A DNA stretch of 64,000 nucleotides from Petaurus breviceps papuanus (Eukaryota; Chordata; Mammalia; Diprotodontia; Petauridae), in contig JAMXIF010000077.1 in the NCBI GenBank assembly GCA_028583685.1, positions 14,460,138 to 14,524,137 of the forward strand, given 5' to 3'. The first letter of the stretch is position 1, and each line of letters starts with the position of its first letter. The position numbers were made by a program, and so were the translations under genes. A model generated the notes under the pieces. That model was not told where the DNA came from. It searched no databases and saw nothing but the letters and a program-made list of their open reading frames with translations. Of this stretch, positions 41,463-51,916 are shown one piece after another.

Positions 41463-41615
41463 GGGGCATCTAGGTGGTGCAGTGAATAGAACACCAACCC
41501 TGGAGTCAGGAGGACCTGAGTTCAAATCTGGCCTCCGACACTTAACACTTACTAGCCATGTGACCTTGGGCAAGTCACTTAACCCCAATTGCCCTCCAAA
41601 AAGAAAAAAATTTTT
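41463..41615 (+). repeat. Group B SINE, full length
   Basis: GGGGCATCTAGGTGGTGCAG, CCCTGGAGTCAGGAGGACCT, CACTTAACACTTACTAGCCA, CTTAACCCCAATTGCCCTCC and an A-rich tail. The 214-codon + frame from 41482 starts in this SINE and is not a gene. Confidence 0.9.
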
Positions 41616-41799
41616 TTTTTCCTATTTTCAATTCATGGAACAAAGCAAGCATTTCCATAACACGGTACAATTAAAAAAAAGGATAATTGCACATGAAACT
41701 ACAAATCTACCGTGTAAAACTTGCTATTCCCTTAAAATATCCAGCAGTTATCATGTAAATTTCCTAGTTTTCCTCTTAGCATGCCATAGACCACTAACA

Positions 41800-41945
41800 A
41801 AGGGTGTCCATAGCCTCTTCTTTGTTCCTTTGCCCAGGCTCTTCCTCCTGCCCAGAATGTCTTTCACCCCTCCAAATTCCACCCATCCTTCAAAGCAAAG
41901 AATCCTACTGGAATGCTGTATTTCATTGTTGTCTTTCACCTCACT
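41800..41945 (+). repeat. L2 LINE 3' region (fragment)
   Basis: TTTGTTCCTTTGCCCAGGCT, CCCAGAATGTCTTTCACCCC, CACCCATCCTTCAAAGCAAA. Confidence 0.7.
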
Positions 41946-42000
41946 TAATATGTCAGTGCACTTTTCTTTGTGCGTAGTAAGTAGGAGGGAGGGGAGGAAA

Positions 42001-42095
42001 CAAGCATTTATTAAGCTTGTACTAGAGTTAAGTGCCAGGCTAGGTGCTAAATGCTTTACAACTATTATCTCATTTAATCTTCACAGCTTTATTCA
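42001..42095 (-). repeat. MIR-type SINE 3' fragment
   Basis: CAAGCATTTATTAAGCTTGT, TGCCAGGCTAGGTGCTAAAT, TTATCTCATTTAATCTTCAC. Another MIR-type piece follows at about 42205-42330 (CATTTTACCAATGAAGAGAC). Confidence 0.65.
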
Positions 42096-42334
42096 TTCAT
42101 TTATTCATCTCTTCTTTTGTCTCTAAGCTCAATTTAAATTACTGAAGTCATTATGGATGTTGTTTTCTTCCTTTCCCTGACTTGCTTCACATTTCATTAG
42201 TTAGAATGATGAATTATTGAAAGCCTTCATTTTACCAATGAAGAGACTGAGACCCAGAGAAGAGCCTTGACTTGTCAGTGAGACCTTAGCCTCACTCATA
42301 GTATGCAGCAGACTTGAATTTTCGTCTGGGTCTT

Positions 42335-42935
42335 GCAATTTCAACTGGAGTTGTTACTGAATCTTTGTTTAGTGAACAATTGCTTTTCTTTCCCATTTTC
42401 GAACCAAGGAGTAGGAGATGAATTAGTAGAAACTCCCCTGAGGATTGATCAGCCCCCTGTTAAAACCCTACCCACTGGTGCCCAAGCCTTGGGTTGGGCC
42501 GTTCTAGATGGTGTCCTGTGGGACTCAGGCTCACTGCTTGATCTTTTGTTCTGCCTTGCTTCAGCACCTGGTGAGCAGAAGTCTTCTTGTCTTCTCATCG
42601 TCTTCTGTCTGGCCCCGAGTGTTTCTGAATCAGCCTGTCATGGGAGCTGGCTATGACTGGGAACCAAAATTAATTCATTTTCTTTGGAAACCACCTCAGT
42701 CAGGGTCCTAATTGTCACATCCTTCAGTGCTCTTAGGCAATGTACCTTCTCGTGAATGCTCGCGGGTGCTTGAAAGCTTGTGTGAGGCCAGCCAAGCAGG
42801 TGTTTTACTTCATCATTGAGTGGACACATTTATGTCACTTATAATTGCCAGGAGATAATCACTTGGTGTGAGGCAGATTTGAATATCAGAGCAGCACTCC
42901 TAAGGGTCATAAAATGTTGGAACTAGATGGGATAG
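42335..42935. other. No gene seen; apparently unique sequence
   Basis: A 107-codon + frame at 42333-42656 without any domain. No repeat recognised. Confidence 0.35.
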
Positions 42936-42939
42936 AATG

Positions 42940-43105
42940 GTATAAGCGGAAAAGGGAAGAATTTGGAAAGACCTGGGTTTGAATCCCAGTCCTACCTCTG
43001 GCAAAATCCTTTAATCTCTCTAGGCCTAATATGCTTTTATCTATCACATCGAAGGGAATTTGACTAGGTGATCTTGCAGGCCCTTCTGGCTTTCAAACCC
43101 ATGAC
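42940..43105 (+). repeat. MIR/THER-type CORE-SINE
   Basis: GAATTTGGAAAGACCTGGGT, TTGAATCCCAGTCCTACCTC, GACTAGGTGATCTTGCAGGC and CCTTCTGGCTTTCAAACCC. Confidence 0.75.
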
Positions 43106-43109
43106 TAGA

Positions 43110-44095
43110 TGCTTCCTCATTAGGAAGTTCCTAACCAATGCTTTATTGTCTACAGAATCAATAGGATGTCCACTGTATCCGGAGAAAAGAAGTTGGTTCC
43201 CTAGGCAAAAGGGCGAAGGGGGAACAACTCATGAGTTGTTCCATCAACCTTTGCTTCCTCTTTCCTGTGACTGTCTTTGTTTTCCTACTTTTATTGGGCT
43301 TGGGGACAGCTGGACTGTCATTGTTCCTGGGCTTGCAGCCAGAGACCCATTGAGTTGGGTGCCATGACTGTCTTGGTGCCAGGGTGACTTTGATGCTTCC
43401 CACACTGTCTGAGAGGCTCTGGTTGTCCAGTCATTTGCTTCAAGTTGTCCAGTTTGTTATCTCTGCTTTCCTTGACTCCTCCATGGCCTGTTTCCTTTAC
43501 CATCGTCTGTCCACCAATATTTTTTTCTTTTTAAGATATGTCTAAGAGAGGTCTATATGTCTTCAGAAAAGGGTGTGAGGTGAGAATAGAGCTAAGGCAA
43601 AGAAGGATTGGGGAAGAGAGGATCCCAGTGCTATCTCAAATAAGACAATATATATGTAATATATATATGTAATATATGTAAAGCACTTCACAATATTGAA
43701 AGCATCATTAAATGTCAGTTATTATTGAAAGATCTGCAGTCATTGTGTGTGGAACCAAAGGGCAGCATTGGCCTGTATGGGTCCAGCTGGCACCTGGCCC
43801 TGAACTGACCTTGGATCAGAAGTAATAGCACAAATTTAAACTTGATTCCCTCAAGCAAAAATTTCAAGGGGAAAAAACAACAACCCATCTTGCCCTATTT
43901 TGTAAGCCAAGATTGCAAAATGAACAGATTTCCCCAGGATGTGAGTCCCTTCCTTTTGTACTCTTTCTTCCCCTGGAATTGCAAGGTCTGGTTCTACCAG
44001 TGGTCATATGTCTCCAAGTCACTCAGGCCCCACACTTCAGATTCCTCTGCAGAACCACAGAATGTCATGATTGATGCCCACCCCCAGTCCCCCTT
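43110..44095. other. No gene seen; mostly unique, SINE 3' remnant
   Basis: A TA-rich run with a SINE 3' remnant lies at about 43640-43730 (TAAAGCACTTCACAATATTG). The + 43842-44276 frame runs into L2. No coding support. Confidence 0.35.
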
Positions 44096-44099
44096 CCCA

Positions 44100-45002
44100 T
44101 TAGAGACTAAGGCATCTGTAAGCTTCATGTTTTTCAAATCTGTCCCTTCCTTTATATTCACCAACTTTAGTCCCCTAGTTCAGTCTTGCTTCAGTTCATG
44201 TTGTAGCTTCCTAGTTGGTCTAACAGCCTCTAGCCTCATCCCATCTTATCCAGTCTGCTGCTACTACAGCCTATAAGTCATGCTTTGCCCAGGTCCCTCT
44301 GTAGGACCCCAGCCTAGCTTTTCAGGCTTCTCTCACACACTCTATGTTCCAACCAGACCAGGCTGCTCCCCCTTGCCCCTGATCTCTTCCTAGGGCTTTG
44401 CTTTGCATGCTTGGCATCTCCCCCATACCCAAATTAGACTCTCCTGTCCCCACCCCCATTCCCCTGTCCTGGCCTATTGAAATGCATTGCTTCCAAGGTC
44501 CAATGCAGGGGCCATCTCTTCTGTCAGAGCCCTGACCCTCCCCACCTCCCAGAATCTACCTACTCCAGTTGGAAGAATCTTTTCCTTCTAAAAGTTTTGG
44601 TGCCTTGTTTGGATCTTTCCTTTGGACCTGTCCTTGAGACACCTGGGTGGTACAGTGGATAGTGATGGATTTGGAATCAGGAAGACCTGAGTTCAAAGCC
44701 TTAGCTGTGTGACCTTGGGCAAGTCATTTGACTGCTGTTTGCTTCAGTTTCCTGATCTGTAAAATGTGGATAATAACAGCACCTGCCCAGTGTTGTGAGA
44801 ATCAAATGAAGTAGTATGTGGAAAGTGTTTACAAATCTTAAAGTACCGTATAAATGGATTATAATTATTCCCCTACCTGTGTATGTCCTGCTCGACTGCA
44901 GATTTCTTAAGGCAGGGGCATATGATGTTTTTCATCTCTGTATCCCTAGTACCTAGAACTGCTCTAGCCACACAGGGACTTAATTATTGTTTGTGGAATC
45001 CA
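44100..45002 (+). repeat. L2 LINE 3' region, split by a CORE-SINE
   Basis: TAGCTTCCTAGTTGGTCTAA, TTGCCCCTGATCTCTTCCTA, CAATGCAGGGGCCATCTCTT, then after the SINE (44639-44870): CAGATTTCTTAAGGCAGGGG and TATCCCTAGTACCTAGAACT. It shows SINE-into-L2 insertion. Confidence 0.75.
44639..44870 (+). repeat. CORE-SINE nested in L2
   Basis: ACACCTGGGTGGTACAGTGG, TCAGGAAGACCTGAGTTCAA, TTGCTTCAGTTTCCTGATCT, CTTAAAGTACCGTATAAATG. Confidence 0.8.
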
Positions 45003-45930
45003 ATTGAACTCCAGTTTATTTCCTATGACAAAAAATGTGGCACCGTGGTCTACACCCTCCCTTCCTTTGGGGAACCAAGGCCCCGTTTTGAGTGCCTTGG
45101 GGACCAGGCTGTGGTTGCTTATGTGCCTCTTTTTTGGTCACTTCTGCTGGATCAGAATACTGGAAAGAACTGAAATCACCAACCCCCTACCTTTGGATAT
45201 GCAGAAAGGGAGCTCACATATGAGCCTGGCACACTTTGCATTATTCTAAAATGTATTTAAATACCACAGTAGCACTGCCCTTCCCCCTCACCACTGTACA
45301 TGGCTCCATTGCTTTTCTCTGCACCTTTCCTCCCTCTAATCTTTATTCCTTTGGTGTGGCCCCATTGCCTTGTGGTTTGTGGGTCTGGGAGCTTTCTGCA
45401 GAGGAATGTTTGCATTAAAGGAATGAACCTCTCTCACTGATCTGCAGAGAAATTTTTTTTTTGAGAAGTTGCTGTGATTACAATTGTGGTTTTTAAAAAG
45501 GAAGCCTTTTCCCTACACCTGTATCCTATGGACTCCTTTCCTCCTGCTACACCATCTGTCCCAAAGACATCTTGTTTTTGCTATGGCTCCTTTGCCCAAG
45601 AAGCTTTGCACTGGTGGGGTTGTCCTTATTCTCCTCTGAGTGAATGATCCATGTTCTTGACATTGGTCAGACTGTCTGGAGTCAGTCCCAGCATGGGCAG
45701 GTGCTGTGCCAACTTCTCTGGCATGTGGCTATGCCAAGATATTTCACTGTTGACCCCTCTTTCCCCATTCTCAATGCTAGCCTTGGAGCTCTGGAGCAGG
45801 CACTGTCATTCATATTTCTCAGAGACTGTCTTTGTGCTGAGAAATGCCAGTGGCCATAAAGGTCAAGACCTAACCAACTTATTTCCCCTTTAAGGTGAAA
45901 TGAAAACCCAGGCCTTTGAATTTTACTCGA
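45003..45930. other. No gene seen; apparently unique sequence
   Basis: Several short + frames (45004-45249, 45644-45893) without domains. No repeat recognised. Confidence 0.35.
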
Positions 45931-45939
45931 CCTGTCTAG

Positions 45940-46125
45940 AGCCTTGGTGGTTCGATGGGAAGCCTCATGAACCTAGATTATGAAACCTAGACTCTAATCC
46001 ATATTCTGCCCCTAAGTAGCCATTGGGCACTCAACCTTTCCTAGCTGTAGTTCCTCTTTTGTAAAATGGGAAGGTTGGAACTGCATGGTTTCTAAGTTTC
46101 CTTTAGCTTCTTAACATTATATGAT
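45940..46125 (+). repeat. CORE-SINE, diverged
   Basis: GAGCCTTGGTGGTTCGATGG, ATTCTGCCCCTAAGTAGCCA, TTCCTCTTTTGTAAAATGGG. Confidence 0.55.
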
Positions 46126-46202
46126 AGTTTCTAATCTGTTTTATTCCATTCCGTTCAACAAGGATTTGATATGGGTTTACTGTTGGTGAAGTATTATGTA
46201 AG

Positions 46203-46370
46203 ACCCTTGTTGTGATTTGTCCTTCATTCTCAAAGAGGACCATGACATCAAGAAGATGATGCCAAGACTTGCAAGTGAATGGGATTAAGTGAGGGAGGGC
46301 TGTGCACTTTCTCCTCCGGATCCATCTGGGTCCAGTGACCACATATAGATCAGGATGAGTGGAGGTGGCC
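46203..46370. repeat. Possible marsupial interspersed repeat, family unnamed
   Basis: CTTCATTCTCAAAGAGGACC, ATGATGCCAAGACTTGCAAG, AAGTGAGGGAGGGCTGTGCA, CATCTGGGTCCAGTGACCAC. I believe this sequence recurs in marsupial genomes but cannot name it. Confidence 0.35.
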
Positions 46371-46559
46371 CCTGTATAAGGCCCTATGGTAAGTTAAAAG
46401 GAGGAGGAAAAATCCTTGTTTCATTGTGCAAACCTGCCCACGAGGTAATGAAAAGACAGCCATGGAACCCAAATCAGGTAGAATGTAGGGAGTCCTTACT
46501 TATTTGTATGTCGACTGCTTGGAACCCAGAATTATTTCTCCATAGAAACTATGTTATAT

Positions 46560-46840
46560 ATGGGTATAGCGACCAGAGAGCTGGCCTTAGAGTCAGGAAG
46601 ACCTAGGTTCTAGACTTGTCTCTGATACATCCTGGCTGTGTGAGACGTTGGGACAATCCCTTAACTATTCAGTCCTTTTGGACAGCTCACAACTCTCCTG
46701 AGTATGGCCAAACCAGATTAAAATGGAATTGGGCAATATTTAGCAAAACAAATAAAAATACAATAGAACATAGATGTATATGTGGTGCTCAGGTTTCCAC
46801 ACTAGCCCACAAAAATTTATTTCTTCATCTGTAAGTTGAA
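46560..46840 (+). repeat. CORE-SINE with an inserted segment
   Basis: GACCAGAGAGCTGGCCTTAG, CATCCTGGCTGTGTGAGACG on the left, then a TAAAATGGAATTGGGCAATA ... AATAAAAATACAATAGAACA block (about 46715-46810) that looks like a hAT-type element, then TTCTTCATCTGTAAGTTGAA resuming the SINE. Confidence 0.5.
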
Positions 46841-46845
46841 GTAAT

Positions 46846-47033
46846 AGGAGGTAGCTAGGTGGCCCAGTGGATAAAGTGCTAGGCTTGAAGTCAGGAAGAC
46901 CGGAATTGAAATTTAGCCTCAGATGTTTACTAGTTAGGTGACCCTGGGCAAGTCATTTAACTTTTGTTTGCCTTAATCTACAGGAGAAGGAAATGGCAAA
47001 CCGCTTTCTTATCTTTTCCAAGAAAACACCATA
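46846..47033 (+). repeat. Mar1-like CORE-SINE, first of inverted pair
   Basis: GGAGGTAGCTAGGTGGCCCA, GATAAAGTGCTAGGCTTGAA, AGGAGAAGGAAATGGCAAAC, CCAAGAAAACACC. The part corresponding to TCATCTGTAAAATGAGC is missing. Confidence 0.8.
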
Positions 47034-47046
47034 GATATTATATACA

Positions 47047-47276
47047 GTTTAAGTCATTTTTCAGTAAAGTCCAGGGGTTTTCTTGGTAGAGATTACTAGA
47101 GTGATTTGTTATGTCCTTTTCCAGCTCATTTGACAGATGAGGAAACTGAGGCAAACAGAGTTAAGTGACTTACCCAGGGTCACACAGTAAGTATCTGAGG
47201 GAACATTTGAACTAAGAAAGAAGAGTCTTCCTGACTCCAGTACCAGTGCTCTATGCACTATGGTGCCCCCTAGCTG
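47047..47276 (-). repeat. Mar1-like CORE-SINE, second of inverted pair
   Basis: TTTAAGTCATTTTTCAGTAA, GATGAGGAAACTGAGGCAAA, CCAGGGTCACACAGTAAGTA, GACTCCAGTACCAGTGCTCT. It lies 13 bases from an opposite-strand copy of the same family. Confidence 0.85.
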
Positions 47277-47324
47277 ATTTAGTGGTCCCTAATTCTATGA
47301 GTTTACTAAATGGCTTTAGACAGT

Positions 47325-47590
47325 TCTCTCTAAGACTATAAACTGAAGAACAGTTGCTGACCTACAGTGGTAGAGGGAGTTTCCTCACTGGGAGTTCCCT
47401 TTGCCAGTGAAATGACTCCCACCTCCTAATAAGTATCAGCTGTTTCTGCTTTTGTTTGTTTGTTTTTAATCCATTCAATACCTGAGGCAATCTGGTGAAT
47501 GGATTGAGTCTTGGGCTAGGAGTCAGAAAAACCTGGGCTGAAGTCTTGTCTCTAACAAGTCAGTTACCTTTGTGACCCCACATGGAGAAA
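47325..47590 (+). repeat. CORE-SINE 3' extension plus a further CORE-SINE
   Basis: 47325-47420 holds the extension AGTGGTAGAGGGAGTTTCCT and GGGAGTTCCCTTTGCCAGTG, seen also at 21000-21045. 47485-47590 holds a separate CORE-SINE (GTGAATGGATTGAGTCTTGG, AGTCAGAAAAACCTGGGCTG). Confidence 0.6.
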
Positions 47591-47689
47591 ATCACAGGTC
47601 CATGTCATCTTGAAATTGAAATGTGTGGCTAGGAAACAGTCCCATGTAATTTAATTTCTATAGGAAACATTCCAGTTTTTAGTCTGGGA

Positions 47690-47810
47690 TCAGAGTGTCA
47701 GAATGTAAGCTCCTTGAGGACAGGGACTGTCTCATTTTTGTCTTCATATCCCCAGGACCCAGTACAGTGCCTGGTACATAGTAGGTCTTTAAGAAATGCT
47801 TATTGATTTT
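47690..47810 (+). repeat. L2 LINE 3' end
   Basis: AGAATGTAAGCTCCTTGAGG, ACAGGGACTGTCTCATTTTT, GTACAGTGCCTGGTACATAG, CTTTAAGAAATGCTTATTGA. Confidence 0.85.
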
Positions 47811-47814
47811 TCTT

Positions 47815-48735
47815 TTTAGTTAAAACTCTCCCTCCCTCCCTCATTTCATCCACTAGGCAGTGAAGAATTCTCAGGAAGTTTAGATGGTAGTTAATGAGAG
47901 GTAGTTAATGTGGTAGGGGTCTAGGTCTTTGGAAGATATGCCCTCTTTGGAGAATGAAAAGGTGTTATCTCAGTCTTTTGGATTATCTATTTAAAAAGAC
48001 AGGGAGGAGAGAAGGCATTCTGTTTTAGAAGCAATGAATAGAGAAGAACTTGATGCCAAGTATCATGAAGAATGGTTGCCCCCACAGCTATCTCCTTAGG
48101 GGCATACATCTGAGCAGGAGCAGCCAGTAGTTCATAGCAGATTTTCCTAAATCCTGTGTTGGAAAGTATAAGATAACATCTAATTAAATGCTGAAATGAG
48201 TGCTTTATTTTATCAACTGTGCCTTATGGCCTGGGGCTCTCTTCTATATCTCCTATGCAGAGATATCATTTTCATTTCTTTTCTATTTTTTTTTTTTTGC
48301 TATCTTTCCTGTTCTTTTCAAAACCAGTTTTTGATTTTCTTTCATTTCTTTTCCTTTGATCTTATTTTCACTTGATTTGCCCTTCCCATGTTCAATTGAC
48401 TATTTTCCATTCTCTGCATACATCCTGATGGGTTATTTTTTCCCCTTTTATAGGACTGGAGAGAGATAGTGGTTCTCTTTATTACTGCCAAAGCTCTGTA
48501 TTGACAGAAAAGCTTTTAGAACTCTTGGTATAAAGATAAAAACGATAAAAGGATGATTGGTTTATTTAAAAAAAACGATGGCTTCCTTATTTTCCCAAGG
48601 TCATATGGTTAGTGGTCGAAGTAGGACAGGTTTTCTGACTATTATTCCAGTAGATTTTTTTTAACCCTTTCAATACATTTTGTGTTGTCTATTTAACATG
48701 GTCCAGTGTCCCCTTCCAGAAGCATTGTGGTTAAG
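47815..48735. other. No gene seen; mostly unique sequence
   Basis: T-rich stretch near 48270-48300 and a weak MIR-like piece at about 48590-48640 (CCCAAGGTCATATGGTTAGT). No gene. Confidence 0.35.
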
Positions 48736-48739
48736 TTGC

Positions 48740-49361
48740 TGTGGCAGGAAGCACCCTAGCATACCAAGGATGGCTACTAGCACAAGTTCTTAGATCTGAT
48801 TTTCTAAAGGAAAGCAACTCAAAATGCATTAACAATCTTACTTTAATCAAACATATATCATTTACCTAGTTCAGGGGAAAAAGTCAATACCCTGAACTTC
48901 AGAGAATACAAACAGAAGTTACAAGCAGACAAAGAAATAGATCAGCAGACAGGGCTTCCAGCTGTCTGACCATTACATCTATATGTAGGGAAGCACCAAC
49001 ATCTGGGTTTTCAAAGGGGGGGGGGGAGGAGGAGGGGATCAATGGCTCCCCAGAGTCTCATCTGCTCAAATCATACAAATCTTCTCAAGGTGAGCCCCAA
49101 GGCAAGAACTCCCATCAGGGTATATATAGCCTTCTCCGGCTCAGAGAATGTCACAACCCTCTTGACCCACTGCCCAATCACAAAGTAACAAGATGCGGGC
49201 ATTCCTGAAAAACAAGCCTCCTGCCACAGGCTCCATGTGACCACATTCAGCCTATTAGGGGGCAGAGTATATTTTCAAATCAGGGAAGGTTCTCAGAGTC
49301 ACTTAAGCCCATCAGGGGGCCAAGGGAAAGGGAAGATCTTCAGATTCCCATTCCTATAACA
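48740..49361 (-). mobile_element. Solo LTR of an endogenous retrovirus, 5-bp target duplication
   Basis: A 622-base block begins TG and ends CA (TGTGGCAGG ... CCTATAACA) and is flanked by the same 5 bases, GTTGC, at 48735-48739 and 49362-49366. The minus-strand reading looks like an LTR: CCAAT-type GATTGG, a TATATATA box (near 49120-49126), then an ATTAAA-type poly-A signal. No internal region is present, as expected after LTR-LTR recombination. A 5-base duplication fits class III/ERVL-like or some other LTR families; I do not name one. It is a fossil. The exact duplication suggests it is not very old. Confidence 0.85.
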
Positions 49362-49369
49362 GTTGCTTG

Positions 49370-49940
49370 CTTACATTTTTATCCCCCCAAACTTAATTCT
49401 TTGGTGTTTGATTTTAAAATTTACCTTTCTGGCCTTCATAATTCTTTTTAACCCTTTCTGACTCTCCCTTCCATATTAACTAAAAGTTCTTCTAAGATAT
49501 TTTTATATTGTGCTAAAATGTTCCTGGTGCCTTTATTTTTCCTTATTTTGTGCATTGTTCTCATTTTATTTTTCAACTGAGGTTAGTTCAATTTACCTAC
49601 TTTACCTTTCTGGGCCTGATCATCATCTCATACTTTGCCTTCTGTTTTCTCTTTTGTCCTCTCCTCTGCTACCATTCCTATATCCCCTATATGCATCATT
49701 GCTCTCTCTAGTTGGTTAGAATGTGGTGATCACTTGATGAATCTATGGTCTCATTGGTGCATATTCTCCTTCAATGATGCAGATTGTAATTCAACTAGGC
49801 TTTGTATCCTGAATCTTCTTGTCCATATCCTTTGAGAAATCCTCCACTGAGTACTCAGTCTCCACCACCTTGGGTTTCTTCGTGCTCTTTGAATATTTTC
49901 TGATTATCAGTGCTGTCTGTCTTCATCTTGTGCCATTATC
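49370..49940. other. No gene seen; T/C-rich unclassified sequence
   Basis: Pyrimidine-biased, possibly old LINE-derived. The short + frames lack domains. Confidence 0.35.
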
Positions 49941-50023
49941 ATTATGGAAGGTAGGTGGCACATCAGCTCAAGTGTTGGACCTGGAGTCAAGATCTGAGAT
50001 CAAATCCTGCCCTGGAACTCTTA

Positions 50024-50472
50024 CCGTGTTTCCCCTATAATAAGACCTATCCTGAAAATAAGCCCTCCCCTTACTGTGTAAGATTCCTCTAAAATAAGCC
50101 CTTCCCGCAAAATAAGCCCTTTTGAGATTGCTACTGTAGTGAAGGTGATCCCCTGCGCTACACGCTACNNNNNNNNNNNNNNNNNNNNNNNNNNNNNNNN
50201 NNNNNNNNNNNNNNNNNNNNNNNNNNNNNNNNNNNNNNNNNNNNNNNNNNNNNNNNNNNNNNNNNNNNTGAAATGCATCCAATCAGAGCTGCAGCAGTGA
50301 GTGCGTCATCCTGTTCTTCCCCAGTGATTTGCTTGCTGGCGCCATTGAGAGCAGTGCCGAGGAGGAGAGCTGAGGCAGGACAACATAAGCCCTCCCCTGA
50401 AAATAAGCCCTCTGGTGTTTTTCTTTCCAAAAAAAAATAATAAGACAGTGTCTTATTATTGGGGAAACATGG
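50024..50472. mobile_element. Non-autonomous Tc1/mariner-type element, TA duplication
   Basis: Terminal inverted repeats CCGTGTTTCCCC...ATAATAAGAC and its complement GTCTTATTATTGGGGAAACATGG (one end mismatch), flanked by TA on both sides (50022-50023, 50473-50474). Internal AAAATAAGCCCT motifs recur as subterminal repeats. A 100-N gap (50169-50268) hides the middle. No transposase frame is visible in the sequenced part. The superfamily call rests on the TA target and the ends. Confidence 0.8.
50169..50268. other. Assembly gap of 100 N
   Basis: Round-number gap inside the Tc1/mariner-type element. Its true length is unknown, so the 449-base element length is nominal. Confidence 0.95.
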
Positions 50473-50654
50473 TAGCAATTTGAGTTCAGGGCCTTTAACC
50501 TCTCTCAGCCTGAGTTTTTCTTTTCTATAAAATGAGGATAGTAATAAGTAATAACACCTACCCTCTAGGGTTGTTGTTAGGATCAAATGAGATGTTTGTA
50601 AAGCACTTTACCAACCTCAAAGCTTTCTATAAATGCTAGCTATCACAACCACAA

Positions 50655-50870
50655 TTTAGTGCTAGAAAGCACTTTACATATATTTTCTCATTTGATTCTC
50701 ACCTCTGTGCTTGTTGTGGTCACCAGTATCCCTATTTTATCAAAGAAGAAATGGGGACCCTTAAAAGTCAAGCGGCTTGCCCAAGGGTCACAAGGCTAGC
50801 AAGGGTCTGAGACCAAATTCTAAGACCTTCCTGACTCCAGGTCTAGCATGCTATCTACCCAGCTGCCTCT
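50655..50870 (-). repeat. MIR-type SINE
   Basis: AGAAAGCACTTTACATATAT, TCTCATTTGATTCTCACCTC, GCGGCTTGCCCAAGGGTCAC, CTACCCAGCTGCCTC. A further decayed MIR piece lies at 50890-51000 (CCTATTTTATAGATGGAAAC). Confidence 0.75.
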
Positions 50871-51276
50871 GAATCCTTTGGAGATCCTCGAAATATTATT
50901 ATTCCTATTTTATAGATGGAAACTGAGGTCTGAAGGATTAAGTGATTTTCTCTTAGTCACAAGATCACTACTCTTTCCTTAATGCTACATTGTTTTCCAA
51001 CTGAGCTTGTTCCCACTTTAAAACTTGTGAGGCTCCTTATAAATCTAAAGTATTATTATTATTTTCAATTTGAATTATTTTAATTATTTTTGTATTTGCT
51101 GAATTTTTCTAGTTGAAATTATTACACGGAATCATTTTTGCATCTTTGACCAACGAATTTCTTGTGCTTGTTTCTTATTTATCAGACAGAGATAAAACAT
51201 GCCAACCCTCCCAATCTCACAAGAGCATTATAAGAATAAAAAACAATAACAAGTATGGAGATCTCTTTAGAAAGAC

Positions 51277-51436
51277 TCAGGGGGCAGTTAGGTGGTGCAG
51301 TGGATAAAGTACCAGCCCTGGGGTCAGGACAACCTGAAATCAAATCCAGTTTCAATCACTTGACACTTTCTAGCTTGTGTGACCCTGGTCAAGTCACTTA
51401 ACCTCAATTGTTGCCTCCTGAAAAAAAAAAGAAAAA
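51277..51436 (+). repeat. Group B SINE with target duplication
   Basis: GGGGGCAGTTAGGTGGTGCA, GATAAAGTACCAGCCCTGGG, CACTTGACACTTTCTAGCTT, ACTTAACCTCAATTGTTGCC and a long A tail. The direct repeat AGAAAGAC lies at 51269-51276 and 51437-51444. Confidence 0.9.
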
Positions 51437-51444
51437 AGAAAGAC

Positions 51445-51810
51445 AACAGGTGCTACATCAAGGTCTTGGGACATTCGGGGTCAACTACTGTTAGCCAAAG
51501 TGGCCCTTGAGGGCAATCACTTGTCCCGGTCATTCAGTGTCATTGGGTCATGGTGATCAGTGATGCCATTCAGGGATTACAGCTAACCATATGCCAAGGA
51601 GAAAGAGCACCATTTCCTGTTAATAAATAATGCAATTAGGAGAAATACATTTTATACCCTCTTTTCCTTTTCTTTTTTTTTCTTTCCCTGATGCATTTGA
51701 ACAAAGTGTTTCTATATGGGTCATTCTTAATGTTTTCTTTATGTGATAAGGACTTAATAAGCAGGAGCTAAATTTTAAAAAAATTACCTTACGTAGTCTA
51801 TGAGGCACAA
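51445..51810. other. No gene seen; apparently unique sequence
   Basis: No repeat or coding signature recognised. Confidence 0.35.
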
Positions 51811-51811
51811 G

Positions 51812-51870
51812 TGCATTTATTTATTCATTCAGGTAATACATATTTATTAAATGCCTACTATGTACCGAAC
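51812..51870 (-). repeat. L2 LINE 3' end (fragment)
   Basis: TAATACATATTTATTAAATG and CCTACTATGTACCGAACTTC. Confidence 0.65.
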
Positions 51871-51916
51871 TTCTCTTTTTCCTTTAATAAAAGCTACTTA
51901 TTATTGATTACATATG

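Larger units (their letters stand above)
49945..50645 (+). repeat. CORE-SINE split by a Tc1/mariner element
   Basis: 49945-50023 (AAGGTAGGTGGCACATCAGC, TGGAGTCAAGATCTGAGATC) and 50475-50645 (GCAATTTGAGTTCAGGGCCT, TAGGGTTGTTGTTAGGATCA, AAGCTTTCTATAAATGCTAG) are the two halves of one SINE. Confidence 0.8.

Noticed and set aside
41482-42126. 214-codon + frame, one of the longest in the window
   Set aside because: It starts in a group B SINE, passes an L2 fragment and ends in a MIR. It is composite repeat DNA open by chance.
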